Assembly: GCA_029782145.1 (NCBI GenBank)
Contig: JAKOVH010000030.1
Coordinates: forward strand, 551,617 to 615,616
Length of the DNA stretch: 64,000 bases
Source: Actinomycetes bacterium
GTDB lineage: Bacteria; Actinomycetota; Acidimicrobiia; Acidimicrobiales; Acidimicrobilacustridaceae
Direction of reading: 5' to 3'
The notes beneath the pieces are model-generated. The model saw only the letters and a list, made by a program, of their open reading frames with translations. It ran no database searches and was not told the DNA's origin. Below, piece after piece: positions 8,651 to 16,696 of the stretch; positions within the stretch are counted from its first letter, which is position 1, and the number at the start of each line of letters is the position of its first letter. A program made the position numbers and the translations under genes.

Positions 8651-9082
8651 ATGACCCGCGGCCGCCCGCTGACCATGACCGACGACCTGAGCACGTTGCG
8701 ACCCGCTGCGGGCCGGACCCGCCTCGACGACCCGACGGTGCGCGCCATCGACCTGGTCGTCGACGCCAACGGCGACCTCGACGTCTGGTACGCCACCCGC
8801 GCCGGCGCGCTCGAGGGGCGGCGGGGGGCGATGGCGCGCTTCGCCCGCCGGGCGGGCGTGGAGCTGGCGGAGTGCCGGGTGCCCTCCGACGGCGTGGTGG
8901 CCGTGCCCGGCGAGGAGGCCGTCGAGCTGTGCCGGGCGTTCTGCCGGCGTGAGCCGCTCACCGTGCTGGCCCACCTCGTGCACGAGGAGCGACGCATCGA
9001 CCGGGGCGGGCCCGCCGCCGGCGGAGCCCGCACGGCCAGCCGGGCCCGGGCCCTGGTGCGCTCCTGGACCGACGGCCACTAG
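8651..9082 (+). CDS. Hypothetical protein
   Basis: 143 aa, not recognised. ATG 8651 follows an intergenic region divergent from mtrA. The protein is soluble, rich in Arg/Ala, with no TM segment or signal peptide. The middle (DLVVDANGDLDVWYATRAGALEGRRGAMARFARRAGV) could be a small alpha/beta fold, followed by a Cys pair in VELCRAFCRR. The C-terminal ~25 residues are Arg/Ala-rich and probably disordered. Codon use is like its neighbours, so it is probably real. The convergent inositol phosphatase gene ends 43 nt away. No function can be proposed. Confidence 0.5.
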   Translation: MTRGRPLTMTDDLSTLRPAAGRTRLDDPTVRAIDLVVDANGDLDVWYATRAGALEGRRGAMARFARRAGVELAECRVPSDGVVAVPGEEAVELCRAFCRREPLTVLAHLVHEERRIDRGGPAAGGARTASRARALVRSWTDGH

Positions 9083-9125
9083 GGCCGACGCTCGCCGACG
9101 TCGCCGGCCGCGTCGCTTCGGGCGC

Positions 9126-9956
9126 TCAGACCGGCCAGGGGTCGGCCGCGCCCGCCCCGGCCAGCAGCGCCTGCAGGGGGCCGTGCAGCGCGGGGGGCGC
9201 CGCCAGCAGGAAGTCGTGGCTCTCGGGGCCACCGTCGAGGTGGCCCACGACCGCGCCGGCCTCGCGGGCGATGAGGGCGCCGGCCACGTGGTCCCACGGG
9301 TGCAGGGCCCGCTCGTAGTAGGCGTCGACCCGCCCGCAGGCGACCGAGCACAGGTCGACCGAGGCCGCGCCCATCCGGCGGATGTCGCGCACGTGGGCGA
9401 TGACCTGCTGGAGCACCGCCGCCTGGCGTTCGCGCCGGACCGGCTCGTAGGAGAAGCCGGTGGCCACGAGCGCCCGCCCGAGCTCGGTCTCGGCCGAGAC
9501 GGAGACGGGCCGGCCGTTGCGGAAGGCACCCCCGCCGAGGGTGGCGGTGAACACGTCGCCGTGGAGCGGGTCGTGCACCACCCCGGCGACCGACGTGCCG
9601 TCGACCTGCACGCCGATCGAGACGGCGAACCCGGCGTGGCCGTAGAGGTAGTTGGTGGTGCCGTCGAGCGGGTCCACCACCCAGCGCACGCCGGTGGTGC
9701 CGGGCCGGTCGGTGCCCTCCTCGCCGAGCACGCCGTCGTCGGGGCGGGCCGCGAGGACGCCGTCGACGATCAAGCGCTCCGAGGCCCGGTCCATCTCGGT
9801 GACCATGTCGGTGCCGGTGGTCTTGGTGTCGACCCTGGAGCGGGCCCGGCCCAAGCCGGCTTCGAGCAGAGCCGCCGCCTCGCCGGCCAGCCGGGTGGCC
9901 AGCGCGAGCAGCTCGCCGGGCGCGGGGCGAGCGCCGGCGCCGCGGGAGGGGCCCAC
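9126..9956 (-). CDS. Inositol monophosphatase family protein
   Basis: 276 aa, normal for the family. The metal-binding motifs are all present: TDMVTEMDRASE (49-60), GEEG (78-81), WVVDPLDGTTNY (92-103, with Asp95 and Asp98) and WDHVAGALIAREAG near the C-terminus. It would hydrolyse inositol-1-phosphate or a related sugar phosphate (histidinol-P, fructose-1,6-bisP) with Mg2+. In actinobacteria free inositol feeds phosphatidylinositol and mycothiol synthesis, but the true substrate cannot be told from sequence. The GTG start sits 4 nt after the stop of the small membrane protein gene, so the two form an operon. Confidence 0.88.
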   Translation of the reverse strand: MGPSRGAGARPAPGELLALATRLAGEAAALLEAGLGRARSRVDTKTTGTDMVTEMDRASERLIVDGVLAARPDDGVLGEEGTDRPGTTGVRWVVDPLDGTTNYLYGHAGFAVSIGVQVDGTSVAGVVHDPLHGDVFTATLGGGAFRNGRPVSVSAETELGRALVATGFSYEPVRRERQAAVLQQVIAHVRDIRRMGAASVDLCSVACGRVDAYYERALHPWDHVAGALIAREAGAVVGHLDGGPESHDFLLAAPPALHGPLQALLAGAGAADPWPV

Positions 9957-9960
9957 CGGC

Positions 9961-10320
9961 TCAGCGAACCCTGGGTGGGCGGCGCACCCCGCCCTGGGGG
10001 GTGCGGGCGGCCCTTTCCGGCGACACGGCCTGGATCGTGCGCCACTCGCCCATGGCCCGCAGGGTCAGCACCACCACGACCGCCGTGCCGCCCGCCGCGA
10101 TCAGCGCCCCGATGAGCGCCCCGAGGCCCTTGGCCAGCGTGGCGTCGCCGCTGGTCTGCAGGTCGACGAAGGCGTAGCCGATGAACCCCCCCGCCGCCCC
10201 GGCCAGCACGATGGCGCAGAAGGCCCCGATGCGGGCGCCCACCGAGGGCAGCGCGGTGCGGGCGGCGGGCCCGGCGCTGGGCCGGTCGCCGGAGGGCGTG
10301 GAGGGTCGGGGCTCGGGCAT
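9961..10320 (-). CDS. Small two-TM membrane protein
   Basis: 119 aa, not recognised. A disordered Pro/Ser/Arg-rich N-terminus (~30 residues) precedes two hydrophobic helices (IGAFCAIVLAGAAGGFIGYAF and GLGALIGALIAAGGTAVVVVL) and a short basic C-terminal tail. ATG 10320 is chosen because a TAGCAT hexamer lies 8 nt upstream, fitting a leaderless message; the in-frame TTG at 10329 would overlap that hexamer. Heads a two-gene operon with the inositol phosphatase. Function unknown. Confidence 0.6.
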   Translation of the reverse strand: MPEPRPSTPSGDRPSAGPAARTALPSVGARIGAFCAIVLAGAAGGFIGYAFVDLQTSGDATLAKGLGALIGALIAAGGTAVVVVLTLRAMGEWRTIQAVSPERAARTPQGGVRRPPRVR

Positions 10321-10328
10321 CGCCGTCA

Positions 10329-10334
10329 ATGCTA
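10329..10334 (-). promoter_or_regulatory. -10 element, probable leaderless start of the two-TM gene
   Basis: Minus-strand TAGCAT, 8 nt before the ATG at 10320. It settles the start codon choice. Confidence 0.5.
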
Positions 10335-10392
10335 CGGGTCCGGCGCGGGCGCGAGGCGAGGGGGGTGCTCTTGCGGCGGCGATGCGGCCCCG

Positions 10393-10398
10393 TACAGT
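10393..10398 (+). promoter_or_regulatory. -10 element, probable leaderless start of the mannosyltransferase gene
   Basis: TACAGT, 7 nt before the GTG at 10406. No Shine-Dalgarno sequence is present, so transcription probably starts at or next to the GTG. Confidence 0.5.
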
Positions 10399-10405
10399 GA
10401 CGGCC

Positions 10406-11161
10406 GTGAAGCCGTTGATCGTGCTGCCGACCTACAACGAGGCAGAGAACATCCTCGAGGTGCTCGACCGGGTCCGCGAGGCGGTGCCCGAGGCCGACGT
10501 GCTGGTGGTCGACGACGGCAGCCCCGACCACACCGCCGACCTCGCCGAGCGCTGGGGCGCGGCCCACGGCGGCGGCGTGTCGGTGCTGCGGCGCGCGTCG
10601 AAGTCCGGCCTCGGGTCGGCGTATCGGGCGGGCTTCGCGGAAGGGCTCGCCCAGGGCTACGACGCCCTGATCGAGATGGACTCCGACCTCTCGCACGATC
10701 CGGCCGCCCTGCCCGCCCTCATCAGCGCGGTCGACAACGGTGCCGACCTCGCCATCGGGTCGCGCTACGTGCCCGGTGGCGCCATCCCGGCGTGGCCCAA
10801 GCACCGCGAGTACCTCTCGCGCGGTGGCAACCGCTACGCCGCGTTCATGCTCGGGCTGCAGGTCCGCGACGCCACGGCCGGCTTCCGGTGCTACGCCGCG
10901 TCGATGCTCGAGCGCATCGACCTCGATCGGATCGTCGCCGACGGCTACGGCTTCCAGATCGAGATGGCCTACGAGGTGGCCCGCCAGGGCGGCCGCATCG
11001 TCGAGGTGCCCATCAGCTTCACCGACCGGGTGCGGGGCACCTCCAAGATGTCCGGCAAGATCGTCGTCGAGGCCCTCGGCCTGGTCACCTGGTGGGCGGT
11101 GCGCGACCGCGTGCTGCGGCGCCGCCGGCCGGTCGCGGGACGCTCGGGCCCTCGGCGCTGA
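10406..11161 (+). CDS. Polyprenol-phosphate mannosyltransferase-like GT2 (Ppm1/DPM1 type)
   Basis: 251 aa soluble GT-A glycosyltransferase. The GT2 signature runs from the N-terminus: VKPLIVLPTYNEAENI, VVDDGSPD (34-41), the DxD-type metal motif MDSDLSHDP (Asp92/Asp94), IGSRYVPGG, and DATAGFRCY. The ending (GYGFQIEMAYEVARQGGRIVEVPISFTDRVRGTSKMSGKIV) is typical of dolichol/polyprenol-phosphate mannose synthases. It would transfer mannose from GDP-mannose to polyprenyl phosphate, giving the donor for lipoglycan or protein mannosylation. The GTG is chosen from the promoter spacing. The acceptor enzyme may be a GT-C protein such as the one at 25.5 kb; that link is inference. Confidence 0.85.
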   Translation: MKPLIVLPTYNEAENILEVLDRVREAVPEADVLVVDDGSPDHTADLAERWGAAHGGGVSVLRRASKSGLGSAYRAGFAEGLAQGYDALIEMDSDLSHDPAALPALISAVDNGADLAIGSRYVPGGAIPAWPKHREYLSRGGNRYAAFMLGLQVRDATAGFRCYAASMLERIDLDRIVADGYGFQIEMAYEVARQGGRIVEVPISFTDRVRGTSKMSGKIVVEALGLVTWWAVRDRVLRRRRPVAGRSGPRR

Positions 11162-11217
11162 GCCGGCCCGAACGCGCCCGGCCCGCCGAAGTCGTTCACT
11201 TCGGTCTCGCCGCGGCC

Positions 11218-11223
11218 GATACT
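11218..11223 (+). promoter_or_regulatory. -10 element, probable leaderless start of the HTH gene
   Basis: GATACT, 7 nt before the GTG at 11231; no ribosome-binding site. Confidence 0.45.
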
Positions 11224-11230
11224 TGACGGC

Positions 11231-11944
11231 GTGACGATCGCGACGGTCGACATCGTGCCGCCCCGGCGGCTCGGCGTGCTGCTCGCCGGTGCCCGCGCCG
11301 ACCGGGCGCTCTCCCTCGACGAGGTCGCGGACCGGGCGCCGTTCAGCGCCGAGCAGCTGCTCGCCGTGGAGGACGGCCGCCTGCCCCTCACCGAGGAGCA
11401 GCTCGACCGCGTGCTCGAGGCCTACGGGGTGAGCGTCGAGGACCTCCTGCCGGCCCGGGGCCAGGTGGTGCTCGACCTGCGCTCGAAGCAGCTGCTGGTG
11501 GCCGACGAGATCGCCACGCTGCGCTCCGACGCGCCCAGGGCCGACGAGGTGCTCTCGGCCTACCTCTCGCTGGTGTACGTGCTGCGGCGGGCCGAGCCGG
11601 GCACGCCGGTCGTGCTGCGCGCCCACGACATGGCCGTGCTGGCCAAGGCGCTCGACCTGGCCCAACCCGACGTCGAGGCCCGCCTGCACGGGCTGATGGC
11701 GCACCCCACCGAAGAGGTGAGCCGGCTCACCAGGCTGCTGCGCCACAAGCTCACCCTGCCCATCGTCGGCGTCGTGGTGGCCGCGGCCGCGCTCGGCACG
11801 GTGCTCGTGCTGCGTGCCGGCGACGACCCGCCGGCGCCGGCGCCCGCGGTGCAGCGCACGGTCCCGCCCGCGTCGGTCATCCCGCCCCAGGTCGTGGAGC
11901 GGACCACCGACGGCTCCTCCGCCGTGGCCGACCAGGCACCCTGA
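11231..11944 (+). CDS. HTH-domain protein with a C-terminal membrane helix
   Basis: 237 aa. Residues ~10-80 resemble a Cro/C1-type helix-turn-helix (LGVLLAGARADRALSLDEVADRAPFSAEQLLAVEDGRLPLTEEQLDRVLEAYG). A middle helical region follows, then one TM helix (LPIVGVVVAAAALGTVLVL) and a short Pro/Thr-rich extracytoplasmic tail. This layout (cytoplasmic HTH, single TM, external tail) recalls RodZ-like and other membrane-anchored XRE proteins, but I see no true RodZ domain. It could be a membrane-linked regulator or morphogenetic factor. Stand-alone gene, transcribed in the same direction as the mannosyltransferase. Confidence 0.6.
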   Translation: MTIATVDIVPPRRLGVLLAGARADRALSLDEVADRAPFSAEQLLAVEDGRLPLTEEQLDRVLEAYGVSVEDLLPARGQVVLDLRSKQLLVADEIATLRSDAPRADEVLSAYLSLVYVLRRAEPGTPVVLRAHDMAVLAKALDLAQPDVEARLHGLMAHPTEEVSRLTRLLRHKLTLPIVGVVVAAAALGTVLVLRAGDDPPAPAPAVQRTVPPASVIPPQVVERTTDGSSAVADQAP

Positions 11945-11983
11945 GGCACCGGGTCGCCGGCACCGATCGGGCACACTGGTGCG

Positions 11984-12469
11984 GTGCACGAGTGGCTGGT
12001 CGGTGGGGCGGTGATCGAGGGGCCCGAAGGGCTTCTGCTGGTGCGCAACCGGCGACGTGACGGCTCGTCGGACTGGACCCCACCGGGCGGGGTGATCGAG
12101 CCGGGGGAGCCCGTCACCGACGGCCTGGCGCGCGAGGTGCTCGAGGAGACCGGCCTCACGGTCACCCGCTGGGCCGGGCTCGTCTACGTGATCGAGGCTC
12201 ACGCCCCGGACCTGGGGTGGGTGCTGCGGGTGGAGGCGTGGCGGGCGGCGGAGTGGGAGGGCGAGCTCGACGTCGCCGACCCGGACGGCATCGTGGAGGA
12301 GGCCCGGTGGGTGCCCGTGCTGGCCTGCGCCGAGCACCTCGAGGGCGGTTCGCCGTGGGTCGCCGAGCCGGTCAGCGAGTGGCTCTCGGTCCGCTGGGAC
12401 GGGCAGCGCAGCTTCGGCTACCGCATCGCCGGCACCGACCGCGCCTCGCTGGTGGTGACCCGGGTGTGA
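11984..12469 (+). CDS. NUDIX hydrolase
   Basis: 161 aa. The complete Nudix box GGVIEPGEPVTDGLAREVLEETGL has the G-x5-E-x7-REUxEExGU pattern, so a Mg2+-dependent nucleoside-diphosphate hydrolase fold is clear. Substrate is not predictable. A GTG start at 11984 lies 6 nt after CACACT, a weak leaderless-type signal. The stop overlaps the DNA polymerase IV start by 4 nt (GTGA), so translation is coupled. A sanitising NUDIX enzyme (MutT-like) beside a lesion-bypass polymerase would make sense, but that is inference. Confidence 0.85.
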   Translation: MHEWLVGGAVIEGPEGLLLVRNRRRDGSSDWTPPGGVIEPGEPVTDGLAREVLEETGLTVTRWAGLVYVIEAHAPDLGWVLRVEAWRAAEWEGELDVADPDGIVEEARWVPVLACAEHLEGGSPWVAEPVSEWLSVRWDGQRSFGYRIAGTDRASLVVTRV

Positions 12470-13800
12470 GCCCCGCCGGCCCGGCCTCGGACCTGCCGGA
12501 GCAGCGCCCCACGGCCACCATCCTGCACGTCGACATGGACGCCTTCTTCGTGTCGGTCGAGCTGCTCGATCGCCCGGACCTGCGTGGGCGGCCGGTGGTG
12601 GTCGGCGGCGACGGCGACCGCGGGGTGGTGGCCGCCGCCTCCTACGAGGCCCGGGCCTACGGCGTCCACTCCGCCATGCCGTCGGCACGGGCCCGGCGGT
12701 TGTGCCCCCAGGCCGTGTTCCTCGCCGGCCGCTACCACCGCTACGCCGAGGTCAGCCGCCGGGTCATGGCCATCTTCCGCGACGTCACGCCCCTGGTGGA
12801 GCCGTTGTCGCTCGACGAGGCCTTCCTCGACGTCGCCGGGGCCGAGCGCCGCCTCGGTCCGGCGCCGGCGATCGCCCACCACCTGCGCGAGCGGGTGCTC
12901 GACGAGGAGCGCCTGACCTGCTCGGTCGGGGTCGCCGGCACCAAGTTCGTGGCCAAGCTGGCGTCGGAGGCGGCCAAGCCGAAGGCGTCGCCGCACGGGC
13001 CCCGGTTCGGTCCGGGCGTCGTGGTCGTGGCCCCCGAGGACACGCTGGGGTTCCTGCGGCCCCTGCCGGTGCAGGCGCTCTGGGGCGTCGGGCCGGCGAC
13101 GCTCGCCAAGCTCCATCGGATGGGCGTGACGACGGTCGGTGACCTCGCTGCGCTGCCGGAGGCGAACCTCGTCGCCGCCCTCGGGCGCAGCCAGGGCCGC
13201 CACCTCCACCTCCTCGCCAACGGCCACGACCCCCGGGCGGTGGAGCCCGAACGGCGGGCCAAGTCCATCGGCCACGAGGAGACCTACGCCCGCGACCACC
13301 ACCTGCGCAGCACCCTCGACCGGGAGCTGGTCGGCTTCGCCGACGCCGTCGCGGCCCGGCTCCGGGCCGAGGGGCTGGCCGGTCGCACCGTGCAGGTGAA
13401 GGTGCGCTTCGGCGACTTCCGCACCATCACCCGGGCGACCACGCTGCCGACGCCGGTCGACGACGCCGCGTCGCTGCTGCACGCCGGGCGGGCACTGCTC
13501 GACCAGGTCGACCCCAGCCCCGGCGTCCGGTTGCTGGGGCTCTCCGTCAGCGGGCTGAGCGAGGCCGGCGTCCGCCAGCTGACCCTGGAGGAGGCGGCGA
13601 AGGGGCCGGGATGGGAGCGCGCCGGCCGCACGGTCGACGAGATCCGCGCCCGCTTCGGCGCCGACGCCATCGGCCCGGCCGTGCTCGGCGGCCCCGACGG
13701 CCTGCACGTCAAGGGCCGCCACCGCCAGCAGTGGGGCCCGGGCGGGCGCTCCGGCGACGAGCCCTCGACGCAGGGTGACCGAGGTCCGGACGGTGGGTGA
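12466..13800 (+). CDS. dinB: DNA polymerase IV (Y-family)
   Basis: 444 aa Y-family translesion polymerase. The catalytic acidic residues are in ILHVDMDAFFVSVE (Asp23, Asp25) and SLDEAFLDV (Asp117, Glu118). The little-finger domain follows (GHEETYARDHHLRSTLDRELVGFADAVAARLRAEGLAGRTVQVKVRF). An HhH region (LPVQALWGVGPATLAKLHRMGVTTVGDLAAL) lies between them. The C-terminal ~50 residues are basic/polar and lack a clear beta-clamp QLxLF box, although RQLTLEE is near 370 and could serve. GTG 12466 overlaps the NUDIX stop. I see no LexA box upstream, so SOS control is not supported. Confidence 0.92.
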   Translation: MSPAGPASDLPEQRPTATILHVDMDAFFVSVELLDRPDLRGRPVVVGGDGDRGVVAAASYEARAYGVHSAMPSARARRLCPQAVFLAGRYHRYAEVSRRVMAIFRDVTPLVEPLSLDEAFLDVAGAERRLGPAPAIAHHLRERVLDEERLTCSVGVAGTKFVAKLASEAAKPKASPHGPRFGPGVVVVAPEDTLGFLRPLPVQALWGVGPATLAKLHRMGVTTVGDLAALPEANLVAALGRSQGRHLHLLANGHDPRAVEPERRAKSIGHEETYARDHHLRSTLDRELVGFADAVAARLRAEGLAGRTVQVKVRFGDFRTITRATTLPTPVDDAASLLHAGRALLDQVDPSPGVRLLGLSVSGLSEAGVRQLTLEEAAKGPGWERAGRTVDEIRARFGADAIGPAVLGGPDGLHVKGRHRQQWGPGGRSGDEPSTQGDRGPDGG

Positions 13801-13849
13801 GGCCAAGGTCCCGGAATGGCCGCGCGTCGGCGGTTTCAGCCCGATCGCG

Positions 13850-13878
13850 TTGTGACCGATGCCTTTTGGTGGGAAGAT
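13850..13878 (+). promoter_or_regulatory. Possible promoter of the DUF3040 gene
   Basis: TTGTGA (13850-13855), 17-bp spacer, GAAGAT (13873-13878). The -10 is imperfect. The leader of ~25 nt would contain the AAGGG ribosome site in front of GTG 13908. Confidence 0.35.
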
Positions 13879-13907
13879 GACCAGCAGGTACGGCGAAGGG
13901 ACCCACG

Positions 13908-14288
13908 GTGCCGCTTTCCGAAGACGAACAGCGCATCCTGAGCGAGATCGAGCAGCAGCTCTACCAGTCCGATCCGGCGCTGGCACGCGACATCGCCGAC
14001 ACCACCGTCTACACCCACGCCTACCGCAACCTGAAGTGGTCGCTGCTCGGCTTCGTGGCCGGCCTCGCCGTGCTGATCCTCACCCTGGGCACCTCGTACC
14101 TGCTGGCCTTCGGCGGCTTCCTCATCATGTTGGTCTCGGCCCTGGCGGTCGAGCGCAACGCCCGGCGCCTCGGGCGTGCCGGCATCCAGCAGATGACCCA
14201 GTCGATGAAGGCGGCCGGGCTGCGCGACGCGCTGGGCAACACCGGCTCGCGCCTCAAGGACCGGCTCCGCCGCCCCGACGACGAGTGA
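13908..14288 (+). CDS. DUF3040 family membrane protein
   Basis: 126 aa. The N-terminus VPLSEDEQRILSEIEQQLYQSDP is the family hallmark, followed by two closely spaced hydrophobic helices (SLLGFVAGLAVLILTLG and YLLAFGGFLIMLVSAL) and a basic, polar C-terminal tail. DUF3040 proteins are small actinobacterial membrane proteins, often near division genes, with no assigned function. GTG 13908 follows GAAGGGACCC, an acceptable ribosome site. Converges on the transglutaminase gene with a 23-nt gap and no hairpin that I can see. Confidence 0.8.
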   Translation: MPLSEDEQRILSEIEQQLYQSDPALARDIADTTVYTHAYRNLKWSLLGFVAGLAVLILTLGTSYLLAFGGFLIMLVSALAVERNARRLGRAGIQQMTQSMKAAGLRDALGNTGSRLKDRLRRPDDE

Positions 14289-14311
14289 CCCACGACGTCT
14301 GAGCGGGGCCC

Positions 14312-16696
14312 TCAGCCCGTGCGGTGACGCCGGGTGCGCCCCTGCCACAGCGGCCGGGGGTCGAGCAGGCGCCGCAGCCGTCCCCGCGGCCCGAGCACGT
14401 CGTCGACGGCTCGCGCCACGTCGACCGACGCGGCCTGGGCCCGCTCCGCGTCCGACGGCGTCACGTCGGGGCCGTAGGCCGCCGCGTCGGCGGCGCCGGC
14501 GAGGCGCTCGAGCGCCGGGCCGGCCGCGGGGACGGCGCCGCGGCCCCGCTCGGCGAGCTCGGAGTGGGTCTCGTCCGGGCGGACCCGTACCCCGGTGGCG
14601 GCGAGGGCTTCGGTGGCCTCCGCCCACGCCACGCCCACCTCGGCCGCCGGTGCGCCCGCCGCTCGCCGCCGCCGCCGACGGCGCAGCACCGCCTGCGCCC
14701 CGGGGACGGTGAGCAGGTAGAGTGCCGCGGCGACGAGGACGATCACCAGGCCCCGGGCCGCCGGTCCCAGGAGCTCACCGGCCGTGGTCCGGCCCGAGCC
14801 GGATGACCGGGCCGCCTGCTCGCCGGGCAGGGTCGTGGAGGGCGACGTGGTGCTCGACGGCGCCGTGGTGGTCGAGGTCGTGGTGGTGGCGCTCGGGTCG
14901 CTCTCCTGGTCGGCGGGCACGCCCGTGTAGCCCTGGGCGTCGGGGTTGCCGCGGCCCGGGGTCGGCTCGAACGGCACCCAGCCGTACTGGCCGAGGTACA
15001 CCTCGGGCCACGCATGGGCGTTGCGGCCGAGCACCTGGAACCGCCCCGGCGTCGTGGGGTCGGCCTGGCCCCACGTGTAGCCCACCGCCACCCGGGCCGG
15101 GATCCCGAGCGAGCGGGCCATGGCCGCGAACGTCCCGGCGAACTGCTCGCAGTACCCGATCCGGTCCTGCAGGAACTGCTCGATGGCGTCGTTGCCCTCG
15201 CCGACCCCCGTGAGGTCGGTGCTGTAGCGGAAGCCGCCGGACTCGCGGAAGAACTCCTGCAGGGCGAGCGCCTGCTCGTAGCGGCTGACCGCGCCCACCT
15301 TGCGCACCTCTTCCTTCGCGATGCGGGCCGCGGTGGGGCTGAAGTCGGCGGGCAGCTCCACCGACGGCTCGATCCACGCCGGGATGGTGGTGTCGGCCTG
15401 GCGCAGCTCCTCGGGCGAGAAGCCGGGCAGGATCGACGTGACCTCATAGGAGACGCCGGCGCCGGTGGCCTCGTCGCCGATGAACGTCGACGTCTCGGCG
15501 TCGTAGCGCACGACGGAGTCGTCGAGGGGCCGGAACGCGGTCGCCACGTAGGCCGCCGGCAGCCACGACGTCTCGAGCTGCTGGATCGTGAAGCGCTGGT
15601 TGAGGCGGGTGCCGCCGTTCACGAACAGCTCCGGGTCGACCCGCAGGGGCCCGGCGGCGAGCTGGTCGGTGCTCGCCGACAGCCGCCACTGGGTGCCGTC
15701 GAAGCGGTCGAGGGCGGCGATGCGCCAGTACGACGGCGACGCGGCGTCGACGGTGAACAACGGCGTGTCGCTGGTGTCGACCAGGCGCTTGCGGATGTCG
15801 ACGAGCGGGCTCGTCACGACGCGTGCGTTGGTGCCGCTGCCCTCACGCCGCCAGTCGACGAGGGGCTGCTCGTCGACGCCCGGCAGCCGGGGTGCCACGA
15901 GCACGCCGACGACCACGGCGATGGCCGCCACCACCACGCCGGAGCGCAGCAGCGAGCGGCCCGCCCTGGCCCGGCCGGCGCCGACCCAACCCTCGGCGCG
16001 CTCGAGGGCCACGACGCGGTGCACGAGCAGGAAGGCGATCACCGTCGCCATCTCGAGCACGGCGCAGGCGAGCCGGTAGCGGCCGTCGGCCAGCAGCGAC
16101 CCGAACACGAACAACGTGATCGACGGGACCAGCGCCTCGCGCGCCGACCACAGGCGGAAGGCGGCCCAGTCGGCCAGGAACGCGGCCAGGCCGACGGCCG
16201 CCGCGGCGGCGAGCAGGAACCCGGTCTGCACCGGTGCCGGCGCCACGATCTGCTGGAACGCCGACCACGACCGGTCCAGCTCGTGGGAGGCGGCGGACCA
16301 CGTGTCGGTCGTGGGGATCAGCAGCAGCGTCGTGTCGAGGAAGAACAGCCAGCTGGCGCTCAGCACCCACACGAGGGCCGTGGCGACGAAGCTGGCCGCC
16401 AGCCCGACCCCGCGGCGCCGGCAGGCGGCGACGGTGAGGTGGGCGGCGCCGGCGACGACCAGCAGCGGGGCCAGGAAGCCCCACGAGGCGAAGATGCGGC
16501 ACAGCCCCACCACCGCGCTCAGCGTCAACCCGGCGAGGGCGATCTCGGCCAGCAGCAGGTGGCTTCGCACCAGGGGGCGGGCGTCCCGCGTCGATCCCCG
16601 GGAGGCGCCCGAGGCGGGGGCCTCGCCGGTTGCGTTCGACGGCCGACCCCGATGGTCCGGCGGGGCAGGTGGCGGTGGTGGGGCGATGGCCGTCAC
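14312..16696 (-). CDS. Transglutaminase-like membrane protein
   Basis: 794 aa. The N-terminal ~220 residues contain several TM helices. An extracytoplasmic region follows, with a transglutaminase/papain-like core: catalytic Cys516 (DRIGYCEQFAGTFAAMARSLGIPARVAVGY, residues ~512-541), His561 (RNAHAWPEVY) and an acidic third position at Glu577 (VPFEPTPG, where Asp is common). Next come a Thr/Ser-rich linker, one more TM helix (GLVIVLVAAALYLLTV) and a cytoplasmic DUF4129-like tail. Last gene of a moxR-DUF58-transglutaminase operon, a conserved actinobacterial trio; the substrate is unknown. The GTG overlaps the DUF58 stop by 4 nt. Confidence 0.85.
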   Translation of the reverse strand: MTAIAPPPPPAPPDHRGRPSNATGEAPASGASRGSTRDARPLVRSHLLLAEIALAGLTLSAVVGLCRIFASWGFLAPLLVVAGAAHLTVAACRRRGVGLAASFVATALVWVLSASWLFFLDTTLLLIPTTDTWSAASHELDRSWSAFQQIVAPAPVQTGFLLAAAAAVGLAAFLADWAAFRLWSAREALVPSITLFVFGSLLADGRYRLACAVLEMATVIAFLLVHRVVALERAEGWVGAGRARAGRSLLRSGVVVAAIAVVVGVLVAPRLPGVDEQPLVDWRREGSGTNARVVTSPLVDIRKRLVDTSDTPLFTVDAASPSYWRIAALDRFDGTQWRLSASTDQLAAGPLRVDPELFVNGGTRLNQRFTIQQLETSWLPAAYVATAFRPLDDSVVRYDAETSTFIGDEATGAGVSYEVTSILPGFSPEELRQADTTIPAWIEPSVELPADFSPTAARIAKEEVRKVGAVSRYEQALALQEFFRESGGFRYSTDLTGVGEGNDAIEQFLQDRIGYCEQFAGTFAAMARSLGIPARVAVGYTWGQADPTTPGRFQVLGRNAHAWPEVYLGQYGWVPFEPTPGRGNPDAQGYTGVPADQESDPSATTTTSTTTAPSSTTSPSTTLPGEQAARSSGSGRTTAGELLGPAARGLVIVLVAAALYLLTVPGAQAVLRRRRRRRAAGAPAAEVGVAWAEATEALAATGVRVRPDETHSELAERGRGAVPAAGPALERLAGAADAAAYGPDVTPSDAERAQAASVDVARAVDDVLGPRGRLRRLLDPRPLWQGRTRRHRTG